Origin: Synechococcus sp. UW140
GTDB lineage: Bacteria; Cyanobacteriota; Cyanobacteriia; PCC-6307; Cyanobiaceae
Assembly: GCA_945878795.1 (NCBI GenBank)
Contig: CAMDWF010000058.1
Location: forward strand, 1 to 10,287
Direction: 5' to 3'
DNA: 10,287 nt
A program made the translations under genes and the position numbers. This document shows, in pieces, positions 1 through 6,949 of this stretch (the first letter of the stretch is position 1; the number at the start of each line of letters is the position of its first letter). The notes beneath the pieces are model-generated. The model made no database searches, was not told the DNA's origin, and saw only the letters and a list, made by a program, of their open reading frames with translations.

Positions 1-1695
1 TCGGGCAGCTCGATCTATGGCTCTGCCCTTACGCCCGGTGTGGTGAGCTTTGGCAACATCGTCGGCAATGGCGCCAGCACCGATCTGGTCGGTTCGAGTG
101 GGTCGGTCAATACCTCGGAGCTGAGCACAAGCGGTAACTACGTCGTTGGCAGCTATAGCCAAAGCGCCTCGCCAAGCCTGAGCGGCGCAGATGCGGGCAA
201 CTACTCGTTCTCGGGTTTTACCTCAACGCCGAACTACACGATCAGCAAAGCAGCGCTGACGATCACCGCGGCAACCGATAGCCGTCTATACAACGGCAGC
301 ACCAGCTCCAGCGGTACGCCGACTGTGACATCAGGTCAGGTGTTCAGCGGCGACATACTGAACGGCCTGAGCCAGGTGTTTGACAGCAAGAACGTGCTGG
401 GAACAAATCAGAGCACGTTGAGTGTCAGTGACTACACGCTGAGTGACGGAAACAGCGGCAACAACTACGCCGTGACCCTCGCCACTGCCTACGGCACGAT
501 CACCCCAAAGAACCTTTCTGTGAGCGGCCTAATCGCCAACAACAAGGTGTACGACGCCACGACAGCTGCGCCGCTGAGCGGCAGCGCAGTGGTCAGTCCG
601 ATCAGCGGTGATGCGGTGACGCTGGGTGGCACGGCAGCGGGCATGTTCAGCGATAAAAACGTGGGCATTGATAAGGCCGTGAAGGTCACCGGTGTGACGA
701 TCAGCGGCGCTGATGCCGGTAACTACAACCTGCTGCAAGAGGGCAGTTTAATGGCAGATATTTTAAAGGCGACTCTGTCGGTGAGCGGCCTAATCGCCAA
801 CAACAAGGTGTATGACGGCACGACCACTGCGCCCCTGACTGGTCGTGCGGTGGTGAGTCAGTTCAGCGGTGATGCGGTGTCAGTGGGCGGCATCGCTGCG
901 GGTGCGTTTAGCGATAAGAACGTGGGTACTGATAAGGTCGTGACCGTCACCGGTGTGACGATCGGCGGTGCCGATGCCGGTAACTACAACCTGCTGCAAC
1001 AGGGCGGTTTAAAAGCAAATATTTCAAAGGCGACCCTTTCGGTAAGCGGCCTAATCGCCAGCGACAAGATATTTGACGGCAACATCCAGGCAACTTTGAA
1101 CACTGCATCAGCTTTCTTCATCGGTTTATATGGCACAGATATTGTTTCACTAGGCATTGGCAGCGGCCAGTTTGCTGATCCCAATGTGGGTCGAGGCAAA
1201 CCGGTTGCCGTTACGTCTTTGGCTCTTAGCGGAGCCGATGCGGGCAACTACAGCATTGCCTCATTTCCCACCAACCTCACGGCGAACATTACCGCCTTGC
1301 CGTTCATCGAACCGATTGAACGCTTGCCGGTGGCCCCAGGCATTGACTACACCCAGCCCGATTCCAAACTGGTAATTTTACCGGAAGACTTCAGATTTAA
1401 TCCGCTTTCTATTACTCTCACTCATGCTTCGTTTCTTTATCCAAATTTCCTCTTTCCCAGTATCCCGCCGTTGGGAACGACAGGGGTATTGGATGCCCCA
1501 TTCCAGCAACTTAGCCTCCAACAGGTCAGCGCTACATTCGCCGCGTCTGAGCAAATTGCAATACAAGCAACAGCCTTCAAGCTTGGCCTGGAAACCGATG
1601 GCGTCGTTGCACCACCCACCCTGTCGGATCTGCAGGCCATCTTGCGAGAGGTGAATGGGGCAGTTCGGCGTCGGGTGAGCGGGGCTGTGCGATGA
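1..1695 (+). CDS. YDG/MBG-repeat surface exoprotein, C-terminal part (5' end outside window)
   Basis: The frame is open from base 1, so the GTG at 40 is an internal valine and the true start lies upstream. The visible 564 codons are a chain of beta-type repeat units. A partial unit ends near 255, an MBG-like unit covers 256-513 (LYNGST, then SGNNYAV), and three YDG-type units follow at 514-774, 775-1035 and 1036-1296 (K-V-Y-D near the start, SGADAGNY near the end). A non-repetitive tail of about 130 residues, rich in Pro, Phe and Leu, ends in the basic stretch GAVRRRVSGAVR. Such repeats are known from the stalks of filamentous-haemagglutinin-like two-partner-secretion exoproteins. Export to the cell surface is inferred, because the N-terminal secretion domain is not in view. 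The stop overlaps the start of the CHAT gene (ATGA), which suggests coupled translation. GC is locally low: the 60 bases from 1381 hold 23 G or C by my count. I am sure of the repeat family but not of the function. Confidence 0.85.
   Translation, partial: SGSSIYGSALTPGVVSFGNIVGNGASTDLVGSSGSVNTSELSTSGNYVVGSYSQSASPSLSGADAGNYSFSGFTSTPNYTISKAALTITAATDSRLYNGSTSSSGTPTVTSGQVFSGDILNGLSQVFDSKNVLGTNQSTLSVSDYTLSDGNSGNNYAVTLATAYGTITPKNLSVSGLIANNKVYDATTAAPLSGSAVVSPISGDAVTLGGTAAGMFSDKNVGIDKAVKVTGVTISGADAGNYNLLQEGSLMADILKATLSVSGLIANNKVYDGTTTAPLTGRAVVSQFSGDAVSVGGIAAGAFSDKNVGTDKVVTVTGVTIGGADAGNYNLLQQGGLKANISKATLSVSGLIASDKIFDGNIQATLNTASAFFIGLYGTDIVSLGIGSGQFADPNVGRGKPVAVTSLALSGADAGNYSIASFPTNLTANITALPFIEPIERLPVAPGIDYTQPDSKLVILPEDFRFNPLSITLTHASFLYPNFLFPSIPPLGTTGVLDAPFQQLSLQQVSATFAASEQIAIQATAFKLGLETDGVVAPPTLSDLQAILREVNGAVRRRVSGAVR
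514..1296 (+). repeat. Three tandem 261-bp (87-residue) YDG units
   Basis: Three in-frame units of exactly 87 codons start with LSVSGLIA at 514, 775 and 1036. Units 1 and 2 agree at about 68 of 87 residues by hand count and share long identical DNA runs, for example around GCCTAATCGCCAACAACAAG at 527 and 788. Unit 3 keeps the ends (LSVSGLIA, SGADAGNY) but has diverged in the middle. The preceding MBG-like unit (256-513) is 86 codons, almost the same period. The array looks like recent duplication of a stalk module and could expand or contract by recombination. Confidence 0.9.
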
Positions 1696-2972
1696 ATACG
1701 GCTCGGGTGCGGCCAGGGCTGTTGTTCTCTCTGCTGGCGTCGATTTTGGCGTTCCAGAATTCTTTGGCGTTGGCCGTCGAACCCCCCAGGGCGATCTCCC
1801 CAGGTGGGAAGTTGACCGGGGTCCCCAATGGGGTGGCGACGTTTGATGCAGCGCTGTACAACACCGCGATTCTGCGGATTGGCTTCAGCGATGCCAAGGG
1901 CAGGACCGTCAACGCCAATGCTGATTCCTTCATCGACATCACCTTGATTCCCGCAGAAGGTGATGTGCAGGGCTTTCGCACTGAGGTCTCCCGCAATCGT
2001 TTCAAGCAGATCCTTCGCAACCTTTATGAGCAGTTGGCTACTCAAGGGTTGCTTTCGGTCAATGATCCAAATTCCCCATCGCGCCAACTGGATACGATCC
2101 TGTTCCAGCCAGTGGCTGAGCAGTTGCGTCGGCTGCGAATCACTACGCTTTTGATCTCTGTCGACTCAGGCCTGCAGGCCATACCGTTTGCAGCTCTCCA
2201 TGACGGCCAGATGTACTTTGGTGATCGTTTTGCCTTCAGCCTGACTCCAAGCATTGGCTTGATGAAGCTGGCGTTGCCGCAGGACAGAAACAAGCCCCGA
2301 TTGTTTGCGGCCGGCGCTTCTGAATTCCAGGGGCTCAACCCACTGCCGTTGGTGCCTCAGGAGTTGCAACGGGTCAGCCAGATGGCTGGGACCGTGCCTT
2401 TTCTAAATATGACGTTTACGCCCAAGCTGTTGTTGGATAACGCGACGGATCCACTTTTGAATCGCATTCATTTAGCCACCCATGCTGAGTTTCTTCCTGG
2501 TGGACCAGATAAGGCCAGGTTGTACTCAGGTGTCGGGCCGATGTCCCTTCGGGAGTTTTCCAAGCTGCGGCAGCGGCGAGGCAATGCCCAGTTGGATCTT
2601 TTCACGCTCAGCGCCTGTCGCACGGCTTTGGGGGATGCAGATAGCGAACTTGGTTTTGCCGGGCTGGCGCTCCAGGCTGTATCCCGCAGCGCCATCGGCA
2701 GTCTGTGGTACGTCGACGACGTGGCCACCTCGGCGCTGTTTGTTCAGTTCTATCGCTATCTTGACCAGGGAATTCCCAAGGCGGAGGCTCTGCAACTCAC
2801 CCGCAAGGCCATGGCCACGGGCCGCCTCAAGCTGGTAGGTGACCAGGTGATCGGCAGCGATGGTGACGTGCTGCTCTCAGCCCTGACCACAGCCCAACAA
2901 CGGCGCATCGCCAGCGGTCTTCAGCATCCTTACTTTTGGGCGGGGATTGAGTTGATGGGAGCCCCTTGGTAG
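1692..2972 (+). CDS. Exported CHAT-domain (caspase-like) protein
   Basis: The 426-residue product has a probable signal peptide: two Arg in the first seven residues, a hydrophobic core at about 9-20, and an ALA motif at 26-28 suggesting cleavage after residue 28. From about residue 80 to the end it is a CHAT domain, a clan CD cysteine-protease fold related to caspases and separase. The catalytic pair is visible as His264 in LATHAEF and Cys309 in TLSACRTALGD. Other CHAT hallmarks are GLQAIPFAALHDG (160-172), the GLALQAV...GSLWYVDD block (324-343) and a C-terminal YFWAGIELMG. It has none of the TPR repeats that precede CHAT in many bacterial proteins. The ATG overlaps the exoprotein stop, with GGGG at 1681-1684 as a weak ribosome site 7 bases upstream. 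An exported role, perhaps processing or partnering the neighbouring exoprotein, is inferred. The family call is firm; the substrate is unknown. Confidence 0.88.
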   Translation: MNTARVRPGLLFSLLASILAFQNSLALAVEPPRAISPGGKLTGVPNGVATFDAALYNTAILRIGFSDAKGRTVNANADSFIDITLIPAEGDVQGFRTEVSRNRFKQILRNLYEQLATQGLLSVNDPNSPSRQLDTILFQPVAEQLRRLRITTLLISVDSGLQAIPFAALHDGQMYFGDRFAFSLTPSIGLMKLALPQDRNKPRLFAAGASEFQGLNPLPLVPQELQRVSQMAGTVPFLNMTFTPKLLLDNATDPLLNRIHLATHAEFLPGGPDKARLYSGVGPMSLREFSKLRQRRGNAQLDLFTLSACRTALGDADSELGFAGLALQAVSRSAIGSLWYVDDVATSALFVQFYRYLDQGIPKAEALQLTRKAMATGRLKLVGDQVIGSDGDVLLSALTTAQQRRIASGLQHPYFWAGIELMGAPW

Positions 2973-2998
2973 GGACCTGACTCTGGCCAGGCCTTGGA
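2973..2998. other. Convergent gap between the CHAT gene and the transglutaminase gene
   Basis: Only 26 bases separate the two converging stop codons. It contains the short palindrome CTGGCCAG (2983-2990) but no convincing stem followed by a T tract on either strand, so no intrinsic terminator can be called. It marks the boundary between the lower-GC left part of the window and the high-GC remainder. Confidence 0.5.
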
Positions 2999-4978
2999 TC
3001 AGGACCGCGACCGGCGCAGTTGCCGCCGCAGGCTTTGGCCGCAGCGCCTCAGGCGGGCCATCACCTGCCGCTGGCAGTCCCCAGGCCGGCCGTAGCGCAA
3101 CTGTTGCAGCAGGCCGACAAAATCCTCCAGCTCGGGACCCAGCAGGGGCCGGGTTTGCCGCAGGCGTCCGCCGAACTGGCTAAGGCTTTCGCCCGGCTGG
3201 GGCACCAGGCCGTTGCGGGCGCAGTGGCGCAGCAGTTGGTTCAGCTCCTGCTGCAGCTGGTCCCCTTCGCCCCGGCGCCGCAGCCAGCCGTAGACCGCCA
3301 ACCCCAGCGCCAGGGTGAGGGCCACAGCCATAACCAGCAGGGCCCCCGCCCAGTCCCGGTAGGGCCCTAGCAGGCGTTGCAACAGCAGTTCCTGGCTGCG
3401 TTGGTCGAAGCCCAACCACCATTCCCCCCAGGCCAGATCCAGGCCCCACCACTGGCGGGCGATCCAGTCCAGGGGCCCCGCCTGGTTGGCGGCGGCGGCG
3501 GCGGTCCGAACGGCGGGGGACGACGGGTCCCCCAGGGTCGCTCCCCCCAGCACCCAGAGGGTCGGATCCACTGTGCGCCATCCCTCCCCTTCGATCCACA
3601 CCTCGCTCCAGGCATGGGCATCGCTCTGGCGCAGGTCAAGGAAGGCCGATCCCCCGAGGGGCACCACCCAGGTGCCGCCGCGATAGCCGCTAACCACCCG
3701 CGCCGGCACCCCCGCCGCCCGCATCAGGGCGGAGAGGGCGCTGGCGTAATGGCCGCAAAAACCCTGCCGCCGCTCAAACAACAGCGCATCGAGGGGGGCG
3801 GTTTTGGGTAACAGGGGGTTGTTGAGGCTGTAGCGGAAACCCTGTTGGCGGAACCAGGCCTCGGCGAGGGCCACCGCCTTGGCGCCGCCGGCATTGCGGC
3901 TGCCGGCGGCAGCATCGGCAGCATTAACGCCGCCGGGGGCCTGGTGGCGCCAGCCGGCCGCCAGGATTTCCAGCCGGGGGTTTGTGCCGGCGGTCATCTG
4001 CAGGTCTTGGGCTGTGGGGGCCTGTCGCCGCCAGGCCGGCGTAGCGGGCTCGGCGGCGAGGCTGTAGAGCTTGCGCACCCCCACGGCTCCGTCATGGCGC
4101 AACTGACCCTGGCCATCCCGTTTGAGGTGGCGGTCCAGCGGCAGTCCCTCGCCGCTCCAGGGCACTTCGGCAAAGCCGTTGGCCTCACTCAGCCACACCT
4201 GTTTTGCCCCTGGGGGTTGGCGGCCGCCAAGGTTGGGGTCGGCGTCGCTGCCGCCGAAGATGGCTTCGGGGTCGCGTTCACCAATGGCGATGGGCCCGGC
4301 ATTGCCGGCTCCGGCGTTGCCGGTCTCGGTTGAGGCGGCGTTGAGGCTGCGCCAGCTCTGGCCATCGAACTGGCCGTGGACTAGCACCCGCCAGAGCCGT
4401 TGCGAGGCCGGTGGCGGGCCGCCACCGGGGAAGGCCACCCGGGCGGCGGGGCTGCGGTCCTGGGTCAAGCTGGCGATGGTCCCCGGCTCCAGGGTGGTGC
4501 TGAGTCCCGTGGTGGCGGCGGCGCCAAACTTACCCAAACCGCCCAGGTTGGCGAAGGGTCCCAGCCGGGGGAACAACAGAAACAATGCCAAGGCCATCGG
4601 CAGGGCGGCTAGTACCAGTTGGCCACTGCGGCGCAGCAGGCTGGCCAGGTTGCTGACCCCCCCCAGTTCCAGTTGCAGCAGGCCCGCCAGGGCCACCACA
4701 ACGGCCAGCCCCTGCAGCAGGCTCGACCCCAGGTCCCCTCGTTGGGCCCCGAGCAGGCCGGCGGTCACCAGTTGCAGCAGGCAGACCAGCCGGTGCTCAC
4801 GGCGTTGTTTTGCCTCCCGCAGTTTCAGTGCCGTCAGCACCAGCAGGCTGAGGCTCAGGCCGCCCAGCAGGCTGAAGGGGGCCACGCCCCAGGCCGCGGC
4901 GGTCAACAGGCCCACGGCCAGCCAGGGCAACCAGCCGCCGCCCGCCACTTTCAGGGGCACGGCTTTCAGGGGCGGCAC
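2999..4978 (-). CDS. TgpA-like membrane transglutaminase (DUF3488 + transglutaminase core)
   Basis: Residues are numbered from a TTG at 4999. The N-terminal third is membrane-embedded, with hydrophobic segments at about 23-54, 69-84, 94-111 and 125-144 (DUF3488-like). A soluble, probably periplasmic region follows. It holds the transglutaminase core with the expected triad: Cys415 in GFCGHYAS, His462 in DAHAWSEVW and Asp478 in VDPTLW. One more membrane helix lies at 552-572, then a basic, mostly helical C-terminal tail of about 90 residues (DUF4129-like position). I prefer GTG at 4978 as start (residue 8) because GGAGG lies 10 bases upstream, whereas the TTG has no clear ribosome site. With this start the gene overlaps the end of the DUF58 gene by 13 bases. 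It is the last gene of a MoxR-DUF58-TgpA operon. Its substrate is unknown. The triad makes an active enzyme (protease or amide-forming) plausible. Confidence 0.9.
   Translation of the reverse strand: MPPLKAVPLKVAGGGWLPWLAVGLLTAAAWGVAPFSLLGGLSLSLLVLTALKLREAKQRREHRLVCLLQLVTAGLLGAQRGDLGSSLLQGLAVVVALAGLLQLELGGVSNLASLLRRSGQLVLAALPMALALFLLFPRLGPFANLGGLGKFGAAATTGLSTTLEPGTIASLTQDRSPAARVAFPGGGPPPASQRLWRVLVHGQFDGQSWRSLNAASTETGNAGAGNAGPIAIGERDPEAIFGGSDADPNLGGRQPPGAKQVWLSEANGFAEVPWSGEGLPLDRHLKRDGQGQLRHDGAVGVRKLYSLAAEPATPAWRRQAPTAQDLQMTAGTNPRLEILAAGWRHQAPGGVNAADAAAGSRNAGGAKAVALAEAWFRQQGFRYSLNNPLLPKTAPLDALLFERRQGFCGHYASALSALMRAAGVPARVVSGYRGGTWVVPLGGSAFLDLRQSDAHAWSEVWIEGEGWRTVDPTLWVLGGATLGDPSSPAVRTAAAAANQAGPLDWIARQWWGLDLAWGEWWLGFDQRSQELLLQRLLGPYRDWAGALLVMAVALTLALGLAVYGWLRRRGEGDQLQQELNQLLRHCARNGLVPQPGESLSQFGGRLRQTRPLLGPELEDFVGLLQQLRYGRPGDCQRQVMARLRRCGQSLRRQLRRSRS
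3884..3910. repeat. 10-bp inverted repeat with 7-base loop inside the transglutaminase gene
   Basis: GCCGCCGGCA at 3884-3893 is matched exactly by TGCCGGCGGC at 3901-3910, around TTGCGGC. It codes for an Ala/Gly-rich linker before the transglutaminase core. In DNA this GC-rich, such a hairpin may be chance. Confidence 0.5.
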
Positions 4979-5940
4979 AGCGCCAGGGCCTCCAGGCAAC
5001 GATCGCGGTGGCTGCTGCCCCGATCCGGGGTGATCTGCAGGCCCGTCAGGGCCAAGCCATAGCTCTGGCCCTGACGGTGCAGTTGGCAGAGGCGATCACA
5101 GAGATGCTCCAGGGCCTGCTCCCGGGGCACGGCCGGGTCCGGTGCCAACAGGGAGGGTTCCAAGCTCGGGTCTTGAAACCGTTTGGTCTGGGCGCCCCGC
5201 CCCTGGGCCAGCAGCTTCCAGGCCAGGCGGCTGCTGCTGTCGCCGCGGCGGTGGGGGCGCAGGTCCAGCCATTCCTCAGCGCCTTCCCCCGCCAGGGAGC
5301 CTGCTGCCGCCGTCTTTTCGTGCCAATCGGCCATCGGCACCTGGCGCACCGGGCCCGGATTCCGGGCGGGATAAATAAGCTGTTCGGTCGGCAGCAGCCA
5401 GCGACTCCAGCACACGAACAGTCCCAGGGGGGCGGTGGTCTGCAAACTCAGTTTGCCGGGCCGCTGCCAGCCGCGCTGGTGGGGGGTCCAGGCCACTGCC
5501 AGCTGGTGCTCTCCCAGGCCGAGGCTACCCACGCCATGGAAGGCACCGGCCCCCAGGCGCCATTCCAGGCCCTCACAGGCGGATTTGAGCCGCACGATCA
5601 GCGGATAGGTGGCGGATTCCCCCGCGAAGGCCGGCTCCGGTTGGGCGCACCGCACTTCCAGGCCCTCCAGCTGGCCATGGGTCAGATGCAGGCTCAATAG
5701 CTGCAGGGCAAACATCACAAAGCTGAGCAGCAGCGGTCCGTTGCTCTGGGTCTGGATGCCCACCAGGTGCAGGAGCAGCCCCCCCCCCAGCCAGAGCCAG
5801 CCGAAACCGGTGGGCACGATGTAAAGGTTGCGCAGGCCCAGCTTCAGCACCTCCCCCTGCTGCGCCGCCGGCAGCCAGCGGGAGAGTTGTTCTTCCAGCC
5901 GTCGGCGCAGGTTTTGCTGGGGTGGCGCTGCCGATTCCAT
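4966..5940 (-). CDS. DUF58 family protein of the MoxR operon
   Basis: The 324-residue product has a basic, amphipathic start, two hydrophobic helices at about 43-61 and 68-86, and then a soluble beta-rich domain. The DUF58 signature is at 227-248: LRPHRRGD followed by RLAWKLLAQGR, matching the usual R-x-Y/H-x-x-G-D...W pattern. The C-terminus carries the family's late G-x-x-H...CLEALA motif (308-320). DUF58 proteins are related to VWA-type domains and are regularly encoded between a MoxR ATPase and a transglutaminase. The usual inference is that they act as membrane-anchored partner or target of the ATPase. The ATG at 5940 comes 5 bases after the moxR stop, with no strong ribosome site of its own, so translation is probably coupled. 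The molecular function is not established for the family. Confidence 0.9.
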   Translation of the reverse strand: MESAAPPQQNLRRRLEEQLSRWLPAAQQGEVLKLGLRNLYIVPTGFGWLWLGGGLLLHLVGIQTQSNGPLLLSFVMFALQLLSLHLTHGQLEGLEVRCAQPEPAFAGESATYPLIVRLKSACEGLEWRLGAGAFHGVGSLGLGEHQLAVAWTPHQRGWQRPGKLSLQTTAPLGLFVCWSRWLLPTEQLIYPARNPGPVRQVPMADWHEKTAAAGSLAGEGAEEWLDLRPHRRGDSSSRLAWKLLAQGRGAQTKRFQDPSLEPSLLAPDPAVPREQALEHLCDRLCQLHRQGQSYGLALTGLQITPDRGSSHRDRCLEALALCRP

Positions 5941-5945
5941 TGGCG

Positions 5946-6851
5946 TCAGCGCAGGCCGCCCGCTGCGCCCAGCAGCCGGCTGCTCAGGGTTGCTTCGCCC
6001 CGGATCTGGCCGCCGTCGAGGCGGTGTTCGCAGACGGGGGTCAACACCGCCTGCACATCCTCCGGCAGCACATGGTCCCGTCCGGCGATCAGGCTCCAGG
6101 CCCGTGCCGCCGCCAGCAGGGCCAGCCCGGCCCGTGGCGAGAGGGGCAGGCCTGGCCGGCCGCTGTCCCTGCTGCGGGCCAGCAGATCGAGCACATAATC
6201 GAGCAGGGCTGGGCTGGTATGGATGGTCTGGACCTGCTGTTGCAGCGCCTGCAGGTGGGCCGCCGTTAGCTCGCTGGCCAACTGGGCAGCCTGCAGCGCC
6301 TGCCCCTGCAACAGGTCCCGTTCCGCTTCCCGAGTCGGAAAGCCCAGGTGCAAGCGCATCAAGAAGCGATCCAGCTGGGATTCGGGCAGGGGTGCGGTGC
6401 CGCCCTGGTCGAGGCCGTTCTGGGTGGCGATCACCAGGAAGGGCTCGGGCAACGGGTGGCTGATGCCATCGACGCTCACCCGTCCGTTGGCCATCGCCTC
6501 CAACAGGGCGCTTTGGGTGCGGGGGCTGGCCCGGTTGATTTCATCGGCCAGCAGCACCTGGCTGAACAGGGGACCGGGGTGAAAGTCGAAACGGCTGCGC
6601 TGGCTGTCAAACACATTCAGCCCGGTCAGATCCGCCGGCAGCAAATCACTGGTGAAGCTCACCCGGCGAAAGTCCAGGCCAAAACCCCGGGACAGGGCTT
6701 CCGCCAGGCTGGTTTTGCCGGTGCCGGGCAGATCCTCCAAAAGCAGATGGCCCCGGGCCAGCAAACAGGCCAGGGCCAGTTTCACCTGGTGCTCCTTGCC
6801 CAGCAACACCTGCCCGATCGCCGCAATCAGCGCTTGAACAGGGGAATTCAT
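5946..6851 (-). CDS. MoxR-type AAA+ ATPase
   Basis: This is the first gene of a three-gene operon. Numbering is from an ATG at 6860. Walker A is at 42-51 (EDLPGTGKTS, Lys49), Walker B at 103-110 (LLADEINR, Asp106-Glu107), sensor 1 is the ATQN at 145-148, the arginine-finger region is SQLDRF (161-166), and sensor 2 lies in SPRAGLALL (241-249). Total length of about 300 residues is typical. MoxR ATPases use ATP to remodel or mature protein complexes together with a VWA/DUF58 partner, which here is the next gene. There are two in-frame ATGs, at 6860 and 6851. I choose 6851 because AGGTGG (6861-6866) lies 9 bases before it and directly abuts the first one. The usual ATQN-P is ATQN-G here, a small deviation. 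The family assignment is firm; the client complex is unknown. Confidence 0.93.
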   Translation of the reverse strand: MNSPVQALIAAIGQVLLGKEHQVKLALACLLARGHLLLEDLPGTGKTSLAEALSRGFGLDFRRVSFTSDLLPADLTGLNVFDSQRSRFDFHPGPLFSQVLLADEINRASPRTQSALLEAMANGRVSVDGISHPLPEPFLVIATQNGLDQGGTAPLPESQLDRFLMRLHLGFPTREAERDLLQGQALQAAQLASELTAAHLQALQQQVQTIHTSPALLDYVLDLLARSRDSGRPGLPLSPRAGLALLAAARAWSLIAGRDHVLPEDVQAVLTPVCEHRLDGGQIRGEATLSSRLLGAAGGLR

Positions 6852-6949
6852 GGTGCCCATCCACCTGTTTTAGATGAGGTTGGCTTGGCGCTGCGCTGCG
6901 CCCCAGCCTTGATCCTGATTGAATCACAGATCTTGCGAGGCCAGGGGGC
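6852..6949. promoter_or_regulatory. Divergent intergenic region moxR / PLP enzyme
   Basis: About 98 bases separate the chosen moxR start (- strand) from the + strand gene, so promoters for both should lie here or nearby. Two short symmetric elements are visible: TGATT-G-AATCA at 6916-6926, a possible operator half-site pair, and GGCGC-N6-GCGCC at 6887-6902. Ribosome sites can be placed at AGGTGG for moxR (6861-6866, - strand) and GAGG for the + strand gene (6937-6940, 9 bases before its GTG). No convincing -35/-10 pair stands out on either strand. Confidence 0.4.

Noticed and set aside
40..42. GTG at 40 as the start of the exoprotein
   Set aside because: The frame is open to base 1 and the sequence begins in the middle of a repeat unit, so this is an internal codon.
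514..1296. Regular repeats considered as CRISPR or intergenic repeat array
   Set aside because: The period is 261 bases, in frame, with protein-level conservation and no spacers.
1692..2972. CHAT protein as part of a type III-E CRISPR (Craspase-like) system
   Set aside because: It lacks TPR repeats and carries a signal peptide, and no Cas gene or array is nearby.
4122..5033. 303-codon + strand open frame opposite the transglutaminase gene
   Set aside because: It lies antisense to a protein with recognisable membrane segments and catalytic triad, and its translation is Ser/Arg/Pro-rich with no family features.
6858..6860. First ATG of the MoxR gene as start
   Set aside because: The only ribosome-site-like sequence, AGGTGG, directly abuts it. 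The second ATG at 6851 has 9-base spacing.
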